Assembly (NCBI RefSeq): GCF_000418325.1 | Contig: NC_021658.1 | Coordinates: 992,001-1,056,000 of the forward strand | Source of the DNA: Sorangium cellulosum So0157-2 | GTDB lineage: Bacteria; Myxococcota_A; Polyangia; Polyangiales; Polyangiaceae | DNA length: 64,000 nt | Direction of reading: 5' to 3' | Shown here: positions 31,024 through 38,548 of the stretch, piece after piece | How the letters are laid out: every line of letters begins with the position of its first letter | How positions within the stretch are numbered: the stretch's first letter is position 1 | Program-made: the position numbers and the translations under genes | Notes under the pieces: generated by a model | What the model saw: the letters and a program-made list of their open reading frames with translations, nothing else | What the model was told of the DNA's origin: nothing | Databases searched by the model: none

Positions 31024-31206
31024 GCCCGTGACATCCGGCGACCTGCTCAGCGAGCGCAATGAACCGAGCCCGCGGGCTCGGGCGCGGAGTCGTACGGAGA
31101 ATCGGACGGAAACGATACCACTCGGCCCCCTTGTGGGGAGACGGGCCCAACCCGATCACAAAAAATCGCGCGTGTTCCGCGCTGCGGCTACGCTCGCGTC
31201 GTCCCG

Positions 31207-32265
31207 ATGCGGAGGATTCGCGCTCTTTGCGTGGGTTTTTGTGCGATGCTGGCCGCGGCGGGGACCGCCAGGGCGCGCGCCGAGCCGTTTCTGAGCGTGA
31301 CGCGCGGTGCCGGCGCCGAGGGCTGTCCGGACGCGGCGCGCCTCATCGCGCGCGTCGAGCAGCTCCGGGGGCGACCGGAGACGGGCGCGATCGGCGCCTA
31401 CGCCGTCAGCTTCACCCGCGGCGACGACGGCTTCCGCGCGTCCATCCGGAGCGGGAGCGGCGCGCGCGAGCTGCGCGATCGCGGCGGCAGCTGCGCGGCG
31501 CTGGAGCAGGCGACGGCGGTGACGCTCGCGCTGCTGCTCGACTCCGACGCGCGGGAGCCGCCCTCGCAAGCGCCCGAGGCCGACGCGGGCGGCGAGACCG
31601 CGTCCGGAGCGCCGGCGATGGCCGCCGGGGCGCCGGCGACTGCCGCTGGAGCGCCGGCGCCTTCTCAGGCTTCGGCGGCGGTACCGCCCGCGCGGCGCGA
31701 GCCCCCGGGAGCCGGCGGCGGCGCGCGGGAGCACGAGGCGCCGAGCCCGGAGGGCGGCGCGACGCGGCTCACCCTGGCGGCCGGCGCCGCCGGCCTGTTC
31801 GGCGTGGTGCGCCCCTTCGCGCCGGCGCTCTCCGCGGAGGCCGGCATCGGCGGCGCGCGATGGCGAGCGACGATCGGCGCGCTCTGGCTCGTCCCGCAGA
31901 CGCTCAGGCACGGACCGGGCGAGCTCCGCGAAACGCTGCTCGGCGGCGCCGCGCGTGTCTGCTTCGCGGCCGCCGGCTCGGAGGCGCTGCGCTTCGATGT
32001 CTGCTCCGGCATTCACGCCGGCCGGCTCCAGGTGGCGGCGAGCGGCTATACGCGGAACGACGTCGCGGAGGAGGCGTGGCTCGCGGTGCCGCTCGAGCTG
32101 TCGCTCTCGCGCCTCTCGGGTCCGCTCGGCTTCGACGTTGGCGCCGCCGCGCTGCTGCCGCTCCGGCGCAACGATTTCTCGGTGGATGGCGTGGGCGTCG
32201 CGTACAGCTCGCCGCCGGTCGGCGCGCTGGTGTCGCTCCGCGGCGTCGGGGCCTGGGTGCTTTAG
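31207..32265 (+). CDS. exported envelope protein, putative outer-membrane beta-barrel
   Basis: 352 residues with a signal peptide (ALCVGFCAMLAAAGTARA). Residues ~25-115 are a periplasmic domain (GCPDAARLIARVEQL, YAVSFTRGDDGFRASI). After an Ala/Pro-rich linker the C-terminal ~180 residues alternate in beta-barrel style (RLTLAAGAAGLFGVVRPFAP, ALRFDVCSGIHAGRLQVAA, GFDVGAAALLPLRRNDFSV). The type is common in myxobacteria opposite ECF sigma genes and is a likely target of the neighbouring sigma factor. Confidence 0.75.
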   Translation: MRRIRALCVGFCAMLAAAGTARARAEPFLSVTRGAGAEGCPDAARLIARVEQLRGRPETGAIGAYAVSFTRGDDGFRASIRSGSGARELRDRGGSCAALEQATAVTLALLLDSDAREPPSQAPEADAGGETASGAPAMAAGAPATAAGAPAPSQASAAVPPARREPPGAGGGAREHEAPSPEGGATRLTLAAGAAGLFGVVRPFAPALSAEAGIGGARWRATIGALWLVPQTLRHGPGELRETLLGGAARVCFAAAGSEALRFDVCSGIHAGRLQVAASGYTRNDVAEEAWLAVPLELSLSRLSGPLGFDVGAAALLPLRRNDFSVDGVGVAYSSPPVGALVSLRGVGAWVL

Positions 32266-32548
32266 CTCCGCGCCTCCGGTTGGCCCTCCGTCCTCGCCCA
32301 CGGCTCCCGCGCCGCATCCTCCCCGAGGTGGAACCGGCGATCCGGGCCGGCCAAGAGCGGGCGCTCGCGCTGCGCCGAGCGCGCGCCTTGACAGCCCCCG
32401 TAGGCTCGCGATGTAGTGCCGGCTTCGGAGGTGGTGTGGCCGGCGGGAAGATCAGCCAGGTGAAGGTGCAATGGATTGATATTCGTGACACATTCACTCA
32501 GTTCGATCTCAAGGCCATCTCCAGCAGCTACTCCGCGCTCGGGCCTCC

Positions 32549-32767
32549 GTGAGCACCAAGGACCCCAAGGGGCTCGTCGCCGACTTCGCGGTCCCGGCGA
32601 CCACTGTCGAGGTCATCTTCACGGCGAGAGACAAGAATGGTCTCGGCGCGAGCGGCCTTGCGCCGGATCACTCCTATCTGTGGCCGCGAATCCACGCGAC
32701 GGGCGACGGCCTCGCCGATCAGCAGTACGACGTGAAGGCCCGCGGCCTCGCCTATAACGGAGTCTAG
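32549..32767 (+). CDS. short hypothetical ORF, probable C-terminal fragment
   Basis: 72 residues from a GTG at 32549 that overlaps the TGA of an upstream open stretch (GTGA). The preceding frame ends in WIDIRDTFTQFDLKAISSSY; its less GC-rich codons (~32468-32552) look coding too. Together they may be one small gene split by a frameshift, or the tail of a decayed larger gene. The 72-residue part (KGLVADFAVPATTVEVIFTA, SYLWPRIHATGDG) looks like an immunoglobulin-like beta segment. No family is recognised. Confidence 0.4.
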   Translation: MSTKDPKGLVADFAVPATTVEVIFTARDKNGLGASGLAPDHSYLWPRIHATGDGLADQQYDVKARGLAYNGV

Positions 32768-32772
32768 GGAGA

Positions 32773-33336
32773 ATGGCGACGCGTCGCTGTCTATGCTCGG
32801 TCTTGACGCTTGTGGCCGCCTGCTCATCTGGAGGGCCAGCTACACCGCCGTACGCATCGAGCGCGCCGGCCCCCGCTGCGGCGCCGGCGTCCGCGCCCGG
32901 CGCGCCCGCTGCGGCGTCGGCGTCCGCGCCCGGCGCGCCCGCTGCGGCGCCGGCGAGCGAGGAGCCGCCTCCGCCGCCGGTCGTGGAGGTCCACACCTCG
33001 GGGCTCCGTAAGCTGTTCTCGATCACGGCCTCGGGGGCGGCCACGCGCCGGCGCAGCACGGGGTTCGAGCCGGATCTGGTGGGGCATGGACAGGTGGCGC
33101 CCGAGAGCCTAGAGGCCTTTCACAAGCTCCTGCTCGACGTCGGGTTCTGCGGGCTCGCGCCGAAGGAGCGGGAGAGCGCGCCGGGCTACATCGTGATCGA
33201 GGCAGGCTTTCCCGACGTGACGTGCACCGTCGAGCTGCCCGACAAGAAGTGGGACAAGATCCCGAAGGCGAAGCGGGTCATCGAGGCGGCGCGGAAACTC
33301 GAGGAGGAGGCGTGCGCTCAGGGGTGTCTGCCGTGA
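32773..33336 (+). CDS. small lipoprotein
   Basis: 187 residues. Signal with lipobox LTLVAACSSG. An Ala/Pro/Ser linker includes a duplicated block (APGAPAAA twice) from a direct DNA repeat at ~32884-32950. The globular part (~70-187) includes VEVHTSGLRKLFSITASGAA, FHKLLLDVGFCGLAPKE and four cysteines. It resembles the many one-domain myxobacterial lipoproteins whose names are not established. It starts six bases after the preceding short ORF. Confidence 0.75.
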   Translation: MATRRCLCSVLTLVAACSSGGPATPPYASSAPAPAAAPASAPGAPAAASASAPGAPAAAPASEEPPPPPVVEVHTSGLRKLFSITASGAATRRRSTGFEPDLVGHGQVAPESLEAFHKLLLDVGFCGLAPKERESAPGYIVIEAGFPDVTCTVELPDKKWDKIPKAKRVIEAARKLEEEACAQGCLP

Positions 33337-33382
33337 GCCGGAGGCCCGCCGAGCTCCGCCCGCCGGACATCATCACATCGAA

Positions 33383-33646
33383 TCACATCGACTCGACCGA
33401 CTTGAGCATCTCCGGGATGAAGTGGAGCCTCGGGCGGAGCAGCCTGTCGCGGCGCCCGGGCTGCCGGACCTGGAGCATGGCGCCGGTCGCGTTGCTGTTC
33501 GAGGCATCGAGAAGGTCGTCCGTGAACGTGTAGCTGTAATTCTCTTGCTTGGCCGGGGTCTTGTCCTGCGCAGCGGCTTCAGAGATCGAGGCGCAGAGAA
33601 ACAACAGCGCGGCTGTGATCGAAAAGAGCGATCTCGGCTTCATCAT
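33383..33646 (-). CDS. small secreted protein with LRPRxHFxPEMLKSVE tail
   Basis: 87 residues with a clean signal peptide (MMKPRSLFSITAALLFLCAS, cleavage near AAAQ) and GAGGAGTC upstream of the ATG. The mature ~60 residues hold YTFTDDLLDASNSNATGA and end in LLRPRLHFIPEMLKSVESM, a tail I recall from other small exported myxobacterial proteins. No enzymatic motif. The recurring tail suggests a structural or sorting role; this is not established. Confidence 0.75.
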   Translation of the reverse strand: MMKPRSLFSITAALLFLCASISEAAAQDKTPAKQENYSYTFTDDLLDASNSNATGAMLQVRQPGRRDRLLRPRLHFIPEMLKSVESM

Positions 33647-33940
33647 GACTCCTCGCCGTTATCGGACACGAGCGGCGACCGCGGATTGGGACCCTTTTGC
33701 CGAGCTCGATGTCGCGTCCCGGAGTACGCCGGCGCGGCCGCGCCGCCGCCGCGCCGCCGCCGCGCGGAGACCCTCGCTCCGGAGCGCGCTCCGGGGGCCG
33801 CGCCCCACGTGCGCGATGCGCCGCTGTGGCTCTGTGCCGACAGCCGCGCTCGGTGTCGTCGCGATGCGCCCCTGGACGGAGCGCCGGATCCGGCGACATC
33901 GCAGGTGACATCGCCCACCTTCCGCGTAGAATCACCCCCG
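33647..33940. other. divergent intergenic region, no gene seen
   Basis: 294 bp between two exported-protein genes reading away from each other. Long open frames here are Arg/Ala-rich shadows. Both promoters must lie in or near this stretch. A very GC-rich core with CGCCGC runs spans ~33730-33780. Confidence 0.4.
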
Positions 33941-34273
33941 ATGCTCATCCGCGGTCGAAGGAGCATGGCGGGCAGCCTCATCGTCGCCGCCGTCGCGGCG
34001 CTCGCCGCGGTCGTCCCCGGCGGAGCGGCCGGCGCGGCCGAGGAGGCGCCGGCCGAGGTGGCGAGCGGCATCGCCGTCGGCGTGCAGCTGGAGGCGCTCG
34101 CGGACGTCAAGGTCGCGCGCGCCGAGGTCGCCCGGGGCTCCAGGGTGAGCGTGGCCAGGCTGATCGAGCGTCAGGGGCAGGTCACCGCCGTCGACGTCGA
34201 GCTCGCCGACGGCCACATCGCGCGCGTGGCGATGGCGACGGTCCGCGCGTCGTTCCGCGTCCTCTCCGAGTAG
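33941..34273 (+). CDS. small exported hypothetical protein
   Basis: 110 residues from the ATG at 33941 (a second ATG at 33965 is possible). Signal peptide SLIVAAVAALAAVVPGGAAG. The mature part, ~75 residues (VQLEALADVKVARAEVARGS, VDVELADGHIARVAMATVRA), is beta-rich with no cysteine. The long upstream extension of the frame is a shadow. It lies 73 bp before ddl on the same strand, so it could be co-transcribed. No family is recognised. Confidence 0.65.
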   Translation: MLIRGRRSMAGSLIVAAVAALAAVVPGGAAGAAEEAPAEVASGIAVGVQLEALADVKVARAEVARGSRVSVARLIERQGQVTAVDVELADGHIARVAMATVRASFRVLSE

Positions 34274-34346
34274 CGGCCGCGCCTCCAAAGCCAACCCGGA
34301 CCCCGCCTTCTTCACCCCCGCGCCCGATCGCGGCTAGGGTGCCGCC

Positions 34347-35489
34347 ATGCGGAACCCCGCCAAGGTGCGCGTCGCCGTCCTGTTCGGCGGCCGATCGGCC
34401 GAGCACGAGATCTCCCTCCTGTCCGCGCGCTTCGTCGTCGAGGCGCTCGACCGCGAGCGCTTCGAGCCGGTGCTCGTCGGCATCGACAAGTCCGGCCGCT
34501 GGCTGCTCCAGGACGAGGCGCTGCTCCTCGGCGCCGCGCGCGACCCCCGCCTCGCCCGGCTGAACGAGGCGATGCCGGAGATCGCGCTCGCCGCCCACCC
34601 GGGGCCCGCCGGCGAGGCGACGCTGGCCGTGCCGGGCGGCGGGCGCTCGCCGATCGACGTGGTCTTCCCCGTCCTGCACGGGCCCACGGGCGAGGACGGG
34701 TGCGTCCAGGGCCTCCTCGAGCTCGCCGGCGTCCCGTACGTCGGCGCCGGCGTGCTCGGCTCCGCCGTGGGGATGGACAAGGACGTGATGAAGCGCCTGC
34801 TCCGCGACGCCGAGATCCCGATCGTGCCTCACGTCGCGCTCCGCCGCGCCGCGTGGGAGCGCGATCGCGGCGCGTGCCTCGAGCAGATCGCCGGCCTGTC
34901 CCCCGCCGGGAGCGGCGGCTTCGGGCCGATCTTCGTCAAGCCGGCGAACCTCGGGTCGTCCGTCGGGGTCCGGCGCGTCACGGCGCGCGCCGAGCTCGAG
35001 GCGGCCGTCGAGCACGCCTTCGAGTTCGACCTGAAGATCGTCTGCGAGCGGGGCATCGAGGGCGTGCGCGAGATCGAGTGCTCCGTGCTCGGCGACGACG
35101 ACCCCATCGCCTCGGTGCCCGGCGAGATCGTCGTCGGCCACGCCGACGGCTTCTACTCCTACGCCGCGAAGTACATCGACGCCGACGGCGCCACGATCCG
35201 CATCCCGGCCGATCTCTCGCCGGCCGAGGCGAACGCCGTCCAGCTGCTGGCGCTCCGCACGTTCCGCGCGCTGGAGGCGTCGGGCATGGCCCGCGTCGAC
35301 CTCTTCCTCGCCCCGGACCGCTCGCTCTACGTGAACGAGATCAACACCATCCCCGGCTTCACGGCGATCTCGATGTACCCGAAGCTCTGGGAGGCGAGCG
35401 GCATCCCGCCGCGCGCGCTGATCGAGCGCCTCATCGCGCTCGCCCTCGAGCGCGGCGCCCGGAAGGCCCGCCTGAGGACGAGCGCCTAG
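34347..35489 (+). CDS. ddl: D-alanine--D-alanine ligase
   Basis: 380 residues, normal length for the DdlA type. Hallmarks: VAVLFGGRSAEHEISLLSAR at the start, DVVFPVLHGPTGEDGCVQG, GVPYVGAGVLGSAVGMDKDV, FVKPANLGSSVGV (ATP-grasp lysine and serine loop), IECSVLGDD, and the metal-binding end VNEINTIPGFTAISMYPKLW. It joins two D-Ala in the cytoplasm to give the terminal dipeptide of peptidoglycan. A Tyr/Phe switch for D-Lac or D-Ser selectivity cannot be judged safely by eye. It stands apart from the mur/fts cluster and is followed by an antibiotic-kinase-type gene, so a second or resistance-related copy is possible. Confidence 0.95.
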   Translation: MRNPAKVRVAVLFGGRSAEHEISLLSARFVVEALDRERFEPVLVGIDKSGRWLLQDEALLLGAARDPRLARLNEAMPEIALAAHPGPAGEATLAVPGGGRSPIDVVFPVLHGPTGEDGCVQGLLELAGVPYVGAGVLGSAVGMDKDVMKRLLRDAEIPIVPHVALRRAAWERDRGACLEQIAGLSPAGSGGFGPIFVKPANLGSSVGVRRVTARAELEAAVEHAFEFDLKIVCERGIEGVREIECSVLGDDDPIASVPGEIVVGHADGFYSYAAKYIDADGATIRIPADLSPAEANAVQLLALRTFRALEASGMARVDLFLAPDRSLYVNEINTIPGFTAISMYPKLWEASGIPPRALIERLIALALERGARKARLRTSA

Positions 35490-35536
35490 CGCCGCGTCCC
35501 TGAGGCGGCGGCCCGCTCGTGCGCACACGGAGGCGG

Positions 35537-36346
35537 ATGTTCGACACGACCCTGCGCCGATGGAGCCTCCTCCCCGACGGCGAGCCCATCGTCACCCGGA
35601 ACGCACGCTTGCTGCCGGTCCGGCGCGCGGGCGAGCCCGCCATGCTCAAGCTGGCCGTGCACGAGGAAGAGCGCCGCGGAGGCCTCGTGATGGAGTGGTG
35701 GGACGGCGACGGCGCCGCCCGCGTGCTGGCCCGCGAGGGCGACGCCATCCTGCTCGAGCGCGCGGAGGGGCCGAGATCCCTGGCCGAGATGTCGCGCAAC
35801 GGAGAGGACGACGAGGCATGCCGGATCCTCTGCGCCGTGGCGGCTCGGCTGCACGCGCCGAGGGCCCGGCCCCTCCCGGAGCTGGTCCCGCTCACGCGCT
35901 GGTTCCAGGCGCTGGAGCCCGCCGCCACGGCCCACGGCGGCGTCCTGGTGCGCTGCCTGGAAGCTGCGCGCGCCCTGCTCGCCGAGCCGCGCGAGGTCGT
36001 CGTGCTGCACGGCGATCTGCACCACGACAACGTGCTGGACTTCGGCGAGCGCGGCTTTCTGGCGATCGACCCCAAGCACCTCGTGGGCGAGCGGAGCTTC
36101 GACTTCGCCAACATCTTCACCAATCCGGACCTGGCCGATCCCACCCGCCCGGTCGCGACGGAGCCCGGCCGGTTCGCCCGGCGGCTGGAGCTCGTGGCCC
36201 TTGCGGCCGGCCTCGAACGGACGCGCCTGCTGCGCTGGATCCTCGCGTGGACCGGCCTGTCGGCGGCCTGGTTCCTGGGGGACGGCGACTCGCCCGACAT
36301 CGACCTGCGCGTGGCGGAGCTCTCGGCCGCGGAGCTCGATCGATAG
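35537..36346 (+). CDS. APH(6)-type aminoglycoside/hydroxyurea kinase family protein
   Basis: 269 residues from the ATG at 35537 (GGAGG upstream; a GTG at 35519 would add six residues). It has the kinase-like APH fold: AMLKLAVHEEERRGG (ATP lysine), LLERAEGPRSLAEM, the catalytic loop VVLHGDLHHDNVLDFG and metal loop FLAIDPKHLVGERSFDFANI, as in the APH_6_hur family of streptomycin 6-kinases. The natural substrate in myxobacteria is unknown; it may be resistance or a metabolite kinase. It starts 47 bp after ddl on the same strand and may share its transcript. Confidence 0.88.
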   Translation: MFDTTLRRWSLLPDGEPIVTRNARLLPVRRAGEPAMLKLAVHEEERRGGLVMEWWDGDGAARVLAREGDAILLERAEGPRSLAEMSRNGEDDEACRILCAVAARLHAPRARPLPELVPLTRWFQALEPAATAHGGVLVRCLEAARALLAEPREVVVLHGDLHHDNVLDFGERGFLAIDPKHLVGERSFDFANIFTNPDLADPTRPVATEPGRFARRLELVALAAGLERTRLLRWILAWTGLSAAWFLGDGDSPDIDLRVAELSAAELDR

Positions 36347-36380
36347 AGGCAACGCGCGAGCGGCCCGGCAGCCCCGCAGC

Positions 36381-37469
36381 TCACGCCGCGGGTTCGGGAT
36401 CGAGCCGCACCCCCGCCGCCCCCAGCGCAGGCCGTCGCACCAGACACGGCCCGAGCTCCTCCAGGATCGGCGCGTGCCGCTCCGCCGGCGCCCAGATCAG
36501 GATGTGCCCGCCGCCGCCCGCGCCGCACATCCGGAGCACCTCGACCCCCAGCCCGTCGAGCCTCTGCTGCATGGAGACCGCGATGGCGCTCGCCGCCCCC
36601 GAGAGCCGCACCTTGGCGGCCGCCCCGCGCCGCATGCCCGAGAGCACCAGCGCGAGCGAGCCGATCTCGAACCCGCGCGCGACCTCGCCGGCCGCCGCGA
36701 CGAGCTCGCCCTTCGCCCCGCACGCCGCGCCGGCGTCCACCCGATCCAGCACCTCGCCGGACACGCGCCGCACCGCCGTGTCCACCAGCAAGAGCCCGGC
36801 CGAGAGCGCCGGCACGAGCTCCGGGCTGCCGATCGCGAGCCGCCGCACCCCCGAGCAGCCCCGGGCGTCGAAGGCGAGATCGAGCAGCCCGCCGAACGCC
36901 GCGAACACCTGATCCTGCGCGCCGCACGCGTTGCCCAGGCGCTCGCGCTCGATCGCGACCGCCTCGCGCGAGAGCTCCTCCGGCGAGGCGACCTCGCCCA
37001 CCGAGGCGCGCAGCGCGAACAGCGCCGCCACCGCCGCGGACGCGCTGCCGCCGAGCCCGGCGCCGGGCGACATCTCGGTCTCGACCCGGAGCGCGACCCC
37101 GTCGCCCACGCCCGTCGCGGCGAGCGTCGCCTCGATCAGCCGGAACGCGAGATCGTCGCGCGGAGGATCCGTGCGGCGCCGCGTGAGCACGCGCGGCGCG
37201 CCGGCCTCGGCGCAGCCGCCCGGCGGCCCCTGGCCGCGCGAGGCGAGCTCCATCCGCACCCAGCCCCGATCGAACGGCTCCACGACCACGCGGACGCGCA
37301 GATCGATCGCCGCGCCCACGACGCGCCCGCCGTCCAGCAAGGCGACGCCGGGCAGATCGCTGCCGCCTCCGGCGAAGGAGACGCGCATCGGGGCGCTCGC
37401 GGCCGCGCGCCGGAGCGGGGTTCGCAGCGCTCGCGGCGCGAGGAGGGAGCCGGCGCAGGGGGTGCTCAT
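36381..37469 (-). CDS. GHMP-family sugar kinase (heptose-7-phosphate kinase-like)
   Basis: 362 residues. All GHMP motifs are present: motif 1 APMRVSFAGGGSDLPG, motif 2 the ATP loop SPGAGLGGSASAAVAALFAL, motif 3 MCGAGGGGHILIWAP. The start pattern P-x-R-x-x-x-x-GGG-S-D and ERLGNACGAQDQVFAAFGG are those of D-glycero-D-manno-heptose-7-phosphate kinase (HddA) and related fucose/heptose kinases. It phosphorylates a sugar for surface glycan synthesis. No other heptose gene is nearby. Convergent with the APH-type gene. Confidence 0.88.
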   Translation of the reverse strand: MSTPCAGSLLAPRALRTPLRRAAASAPMRVSFAGGGSDLPGVALLDGGRVVGAAIDLRVRVVVEPFDRGWVRMELASRGQGPPGGCAEAGAPRVLTRRRTDPPRDDLAFRLIEATLAATGVGDGVALRVETEMSPGAGLGGSASAAVAALFALRASVGEVASPEELSREAVAIERERLGNACGAQDQVFAAFGGLLDLAFDARGCSGVRRLAIGSPELVPALSAGLLLVDTAVRRVSGEVLDRVDAGAACGAKGELVAAAGEVARGFEIGSLALVLSGMRRGAAAKVRLSGAASAIAVSMQQRLDGLGVEVLRMCGAGGGGHILIWAPAERHAPILEELGPCLVRRPALGAAGVRLDPEPAA

Positions 37470-37753
37470 GTCGTCTTCAACGCTTCAACGCGCAACGCCT
37501 CGGCGCGGGAGCGACCCGACGGGACGCGAGAGGATCCCAGGGACCGAGGTGGAGCGCCCCGCGGCGGCCCCCGGTGCAGGGAGCGAGCCAGCGATGGAGC
37601 GCCCGGCGTGCACGCACGCCCGCGCCCGAGCAGGGAGCGAGCCGCGGCCCTCGATCGCCGTCGTCCAGCGGGGCACGCGCCCGCGCGGCCCCGGTGCGGC
37701 TCGGTCGTGGACGGAGATCGCGGGGGCGGCGCGCCGCCGCTCGCCGGCCGCGC

Positions 37754-38260
37754 TCAGTTCAGGTCCTTGCTCGCCGGCTCGTCCCGGGGCGCGGGCTGCG
37801 CGCGCGCCGCGTCGAGGATCCGCTCGATGACCCTGAGGCCGGCCGCGAACATCTCCCGCTCAGCGCGCTCGCCCCCGGCGTGCACCTCGGCCGCCTTCTC
37901 GCGCAGCGCGAGCGCGTCGCGGCGGACGACCGGGAGGCGGGCCGCGGACGCCGCCTCGGCGATGCACCCGGCGAGATCGTAGACGAGGAACGCATCCTCC
38001 TCGCTGATCCGGGGCTCCGCGCGGCGCGCCCCGGCGCGCCCGCGCGCCCCGGCGCCGCCCGCGCGACCCTTCTGGACGAACGACGACGCGACGTCCCGCT
38101 CCTCGTCGTCCCCGATCGAGCCCGCGGAGACGCGATCGAGCAGGCTGGTCAGCTCGGCGCGGTAGGCGGCGAGGACCAGCGCGCAGAGCGCCCCGCGATC
38201 GCGCAGCGAGAAGAGGATCAGCTCGAGGAGCCGGTCGGACCGGGTCGCGCAGTTTTGCAT
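37754..38260 (-). CDS. hypothetical cytoplasmic protein
   Basis: 168 residues. No signal or membrane segment; helical and charged (LLELILFSLRDRGALCALVL, ALALREKAAEVHAGGERAER) with an Arg/Gly-rich middle. No known family. It is divergent from the HelD-like helicase gene 288 bp away. Codon use and absence of a better frame support it, but evidence is limited to that. Confidence 0.6.
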   Translation of the reverse strand: MQNCATRSDRLLELILFSLRDRGALCALVLAAYRAELTSLLDRVSAGSIGDDEERDVASSFVQKGRAGGAGARGRAGARRAEPRISEEDAFLVYDLAGCIAEAASAARLPVVRRDALALREKAAEVHAGGERAEREMFAAGLRVIERILDAARAQPAPRDEPASKDLN

Positions 38261-38548
38261 CGCTGCCTTTTACGGTGTTCACCCACGCGACCTCAATCCA
38301 GAACGCCACCGCCCTCGGCGGATCCACCCGCGGACGCAGGGCGCGTTACGCCGCGAAGGCGCTTGCACGGCCGCCGCCGGCGCGCCGGAGCGCCGCCCAG
38401 GTGGGGGGCCCCACGCGGCAGTTGCGGAGCTCTGCCGGATCGGTCAATAGGTCCGACCCTCCTGCGCCAGCGGGCCTCGACGGATGTCCGGCGCGCTGGC
38501 GCTGCCGCTCGGCCTGTCACCAGAGATCCTCACCGCACCGGCATTCCC

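Noticed and set aside
37574..38548. N-terminal extension of the HelD-like helicase
   Set aside because: Low-complexity Arg/Ala residues antisense to the minus-strand gene at 37754-38260. The family start fits the GTG at 38549.
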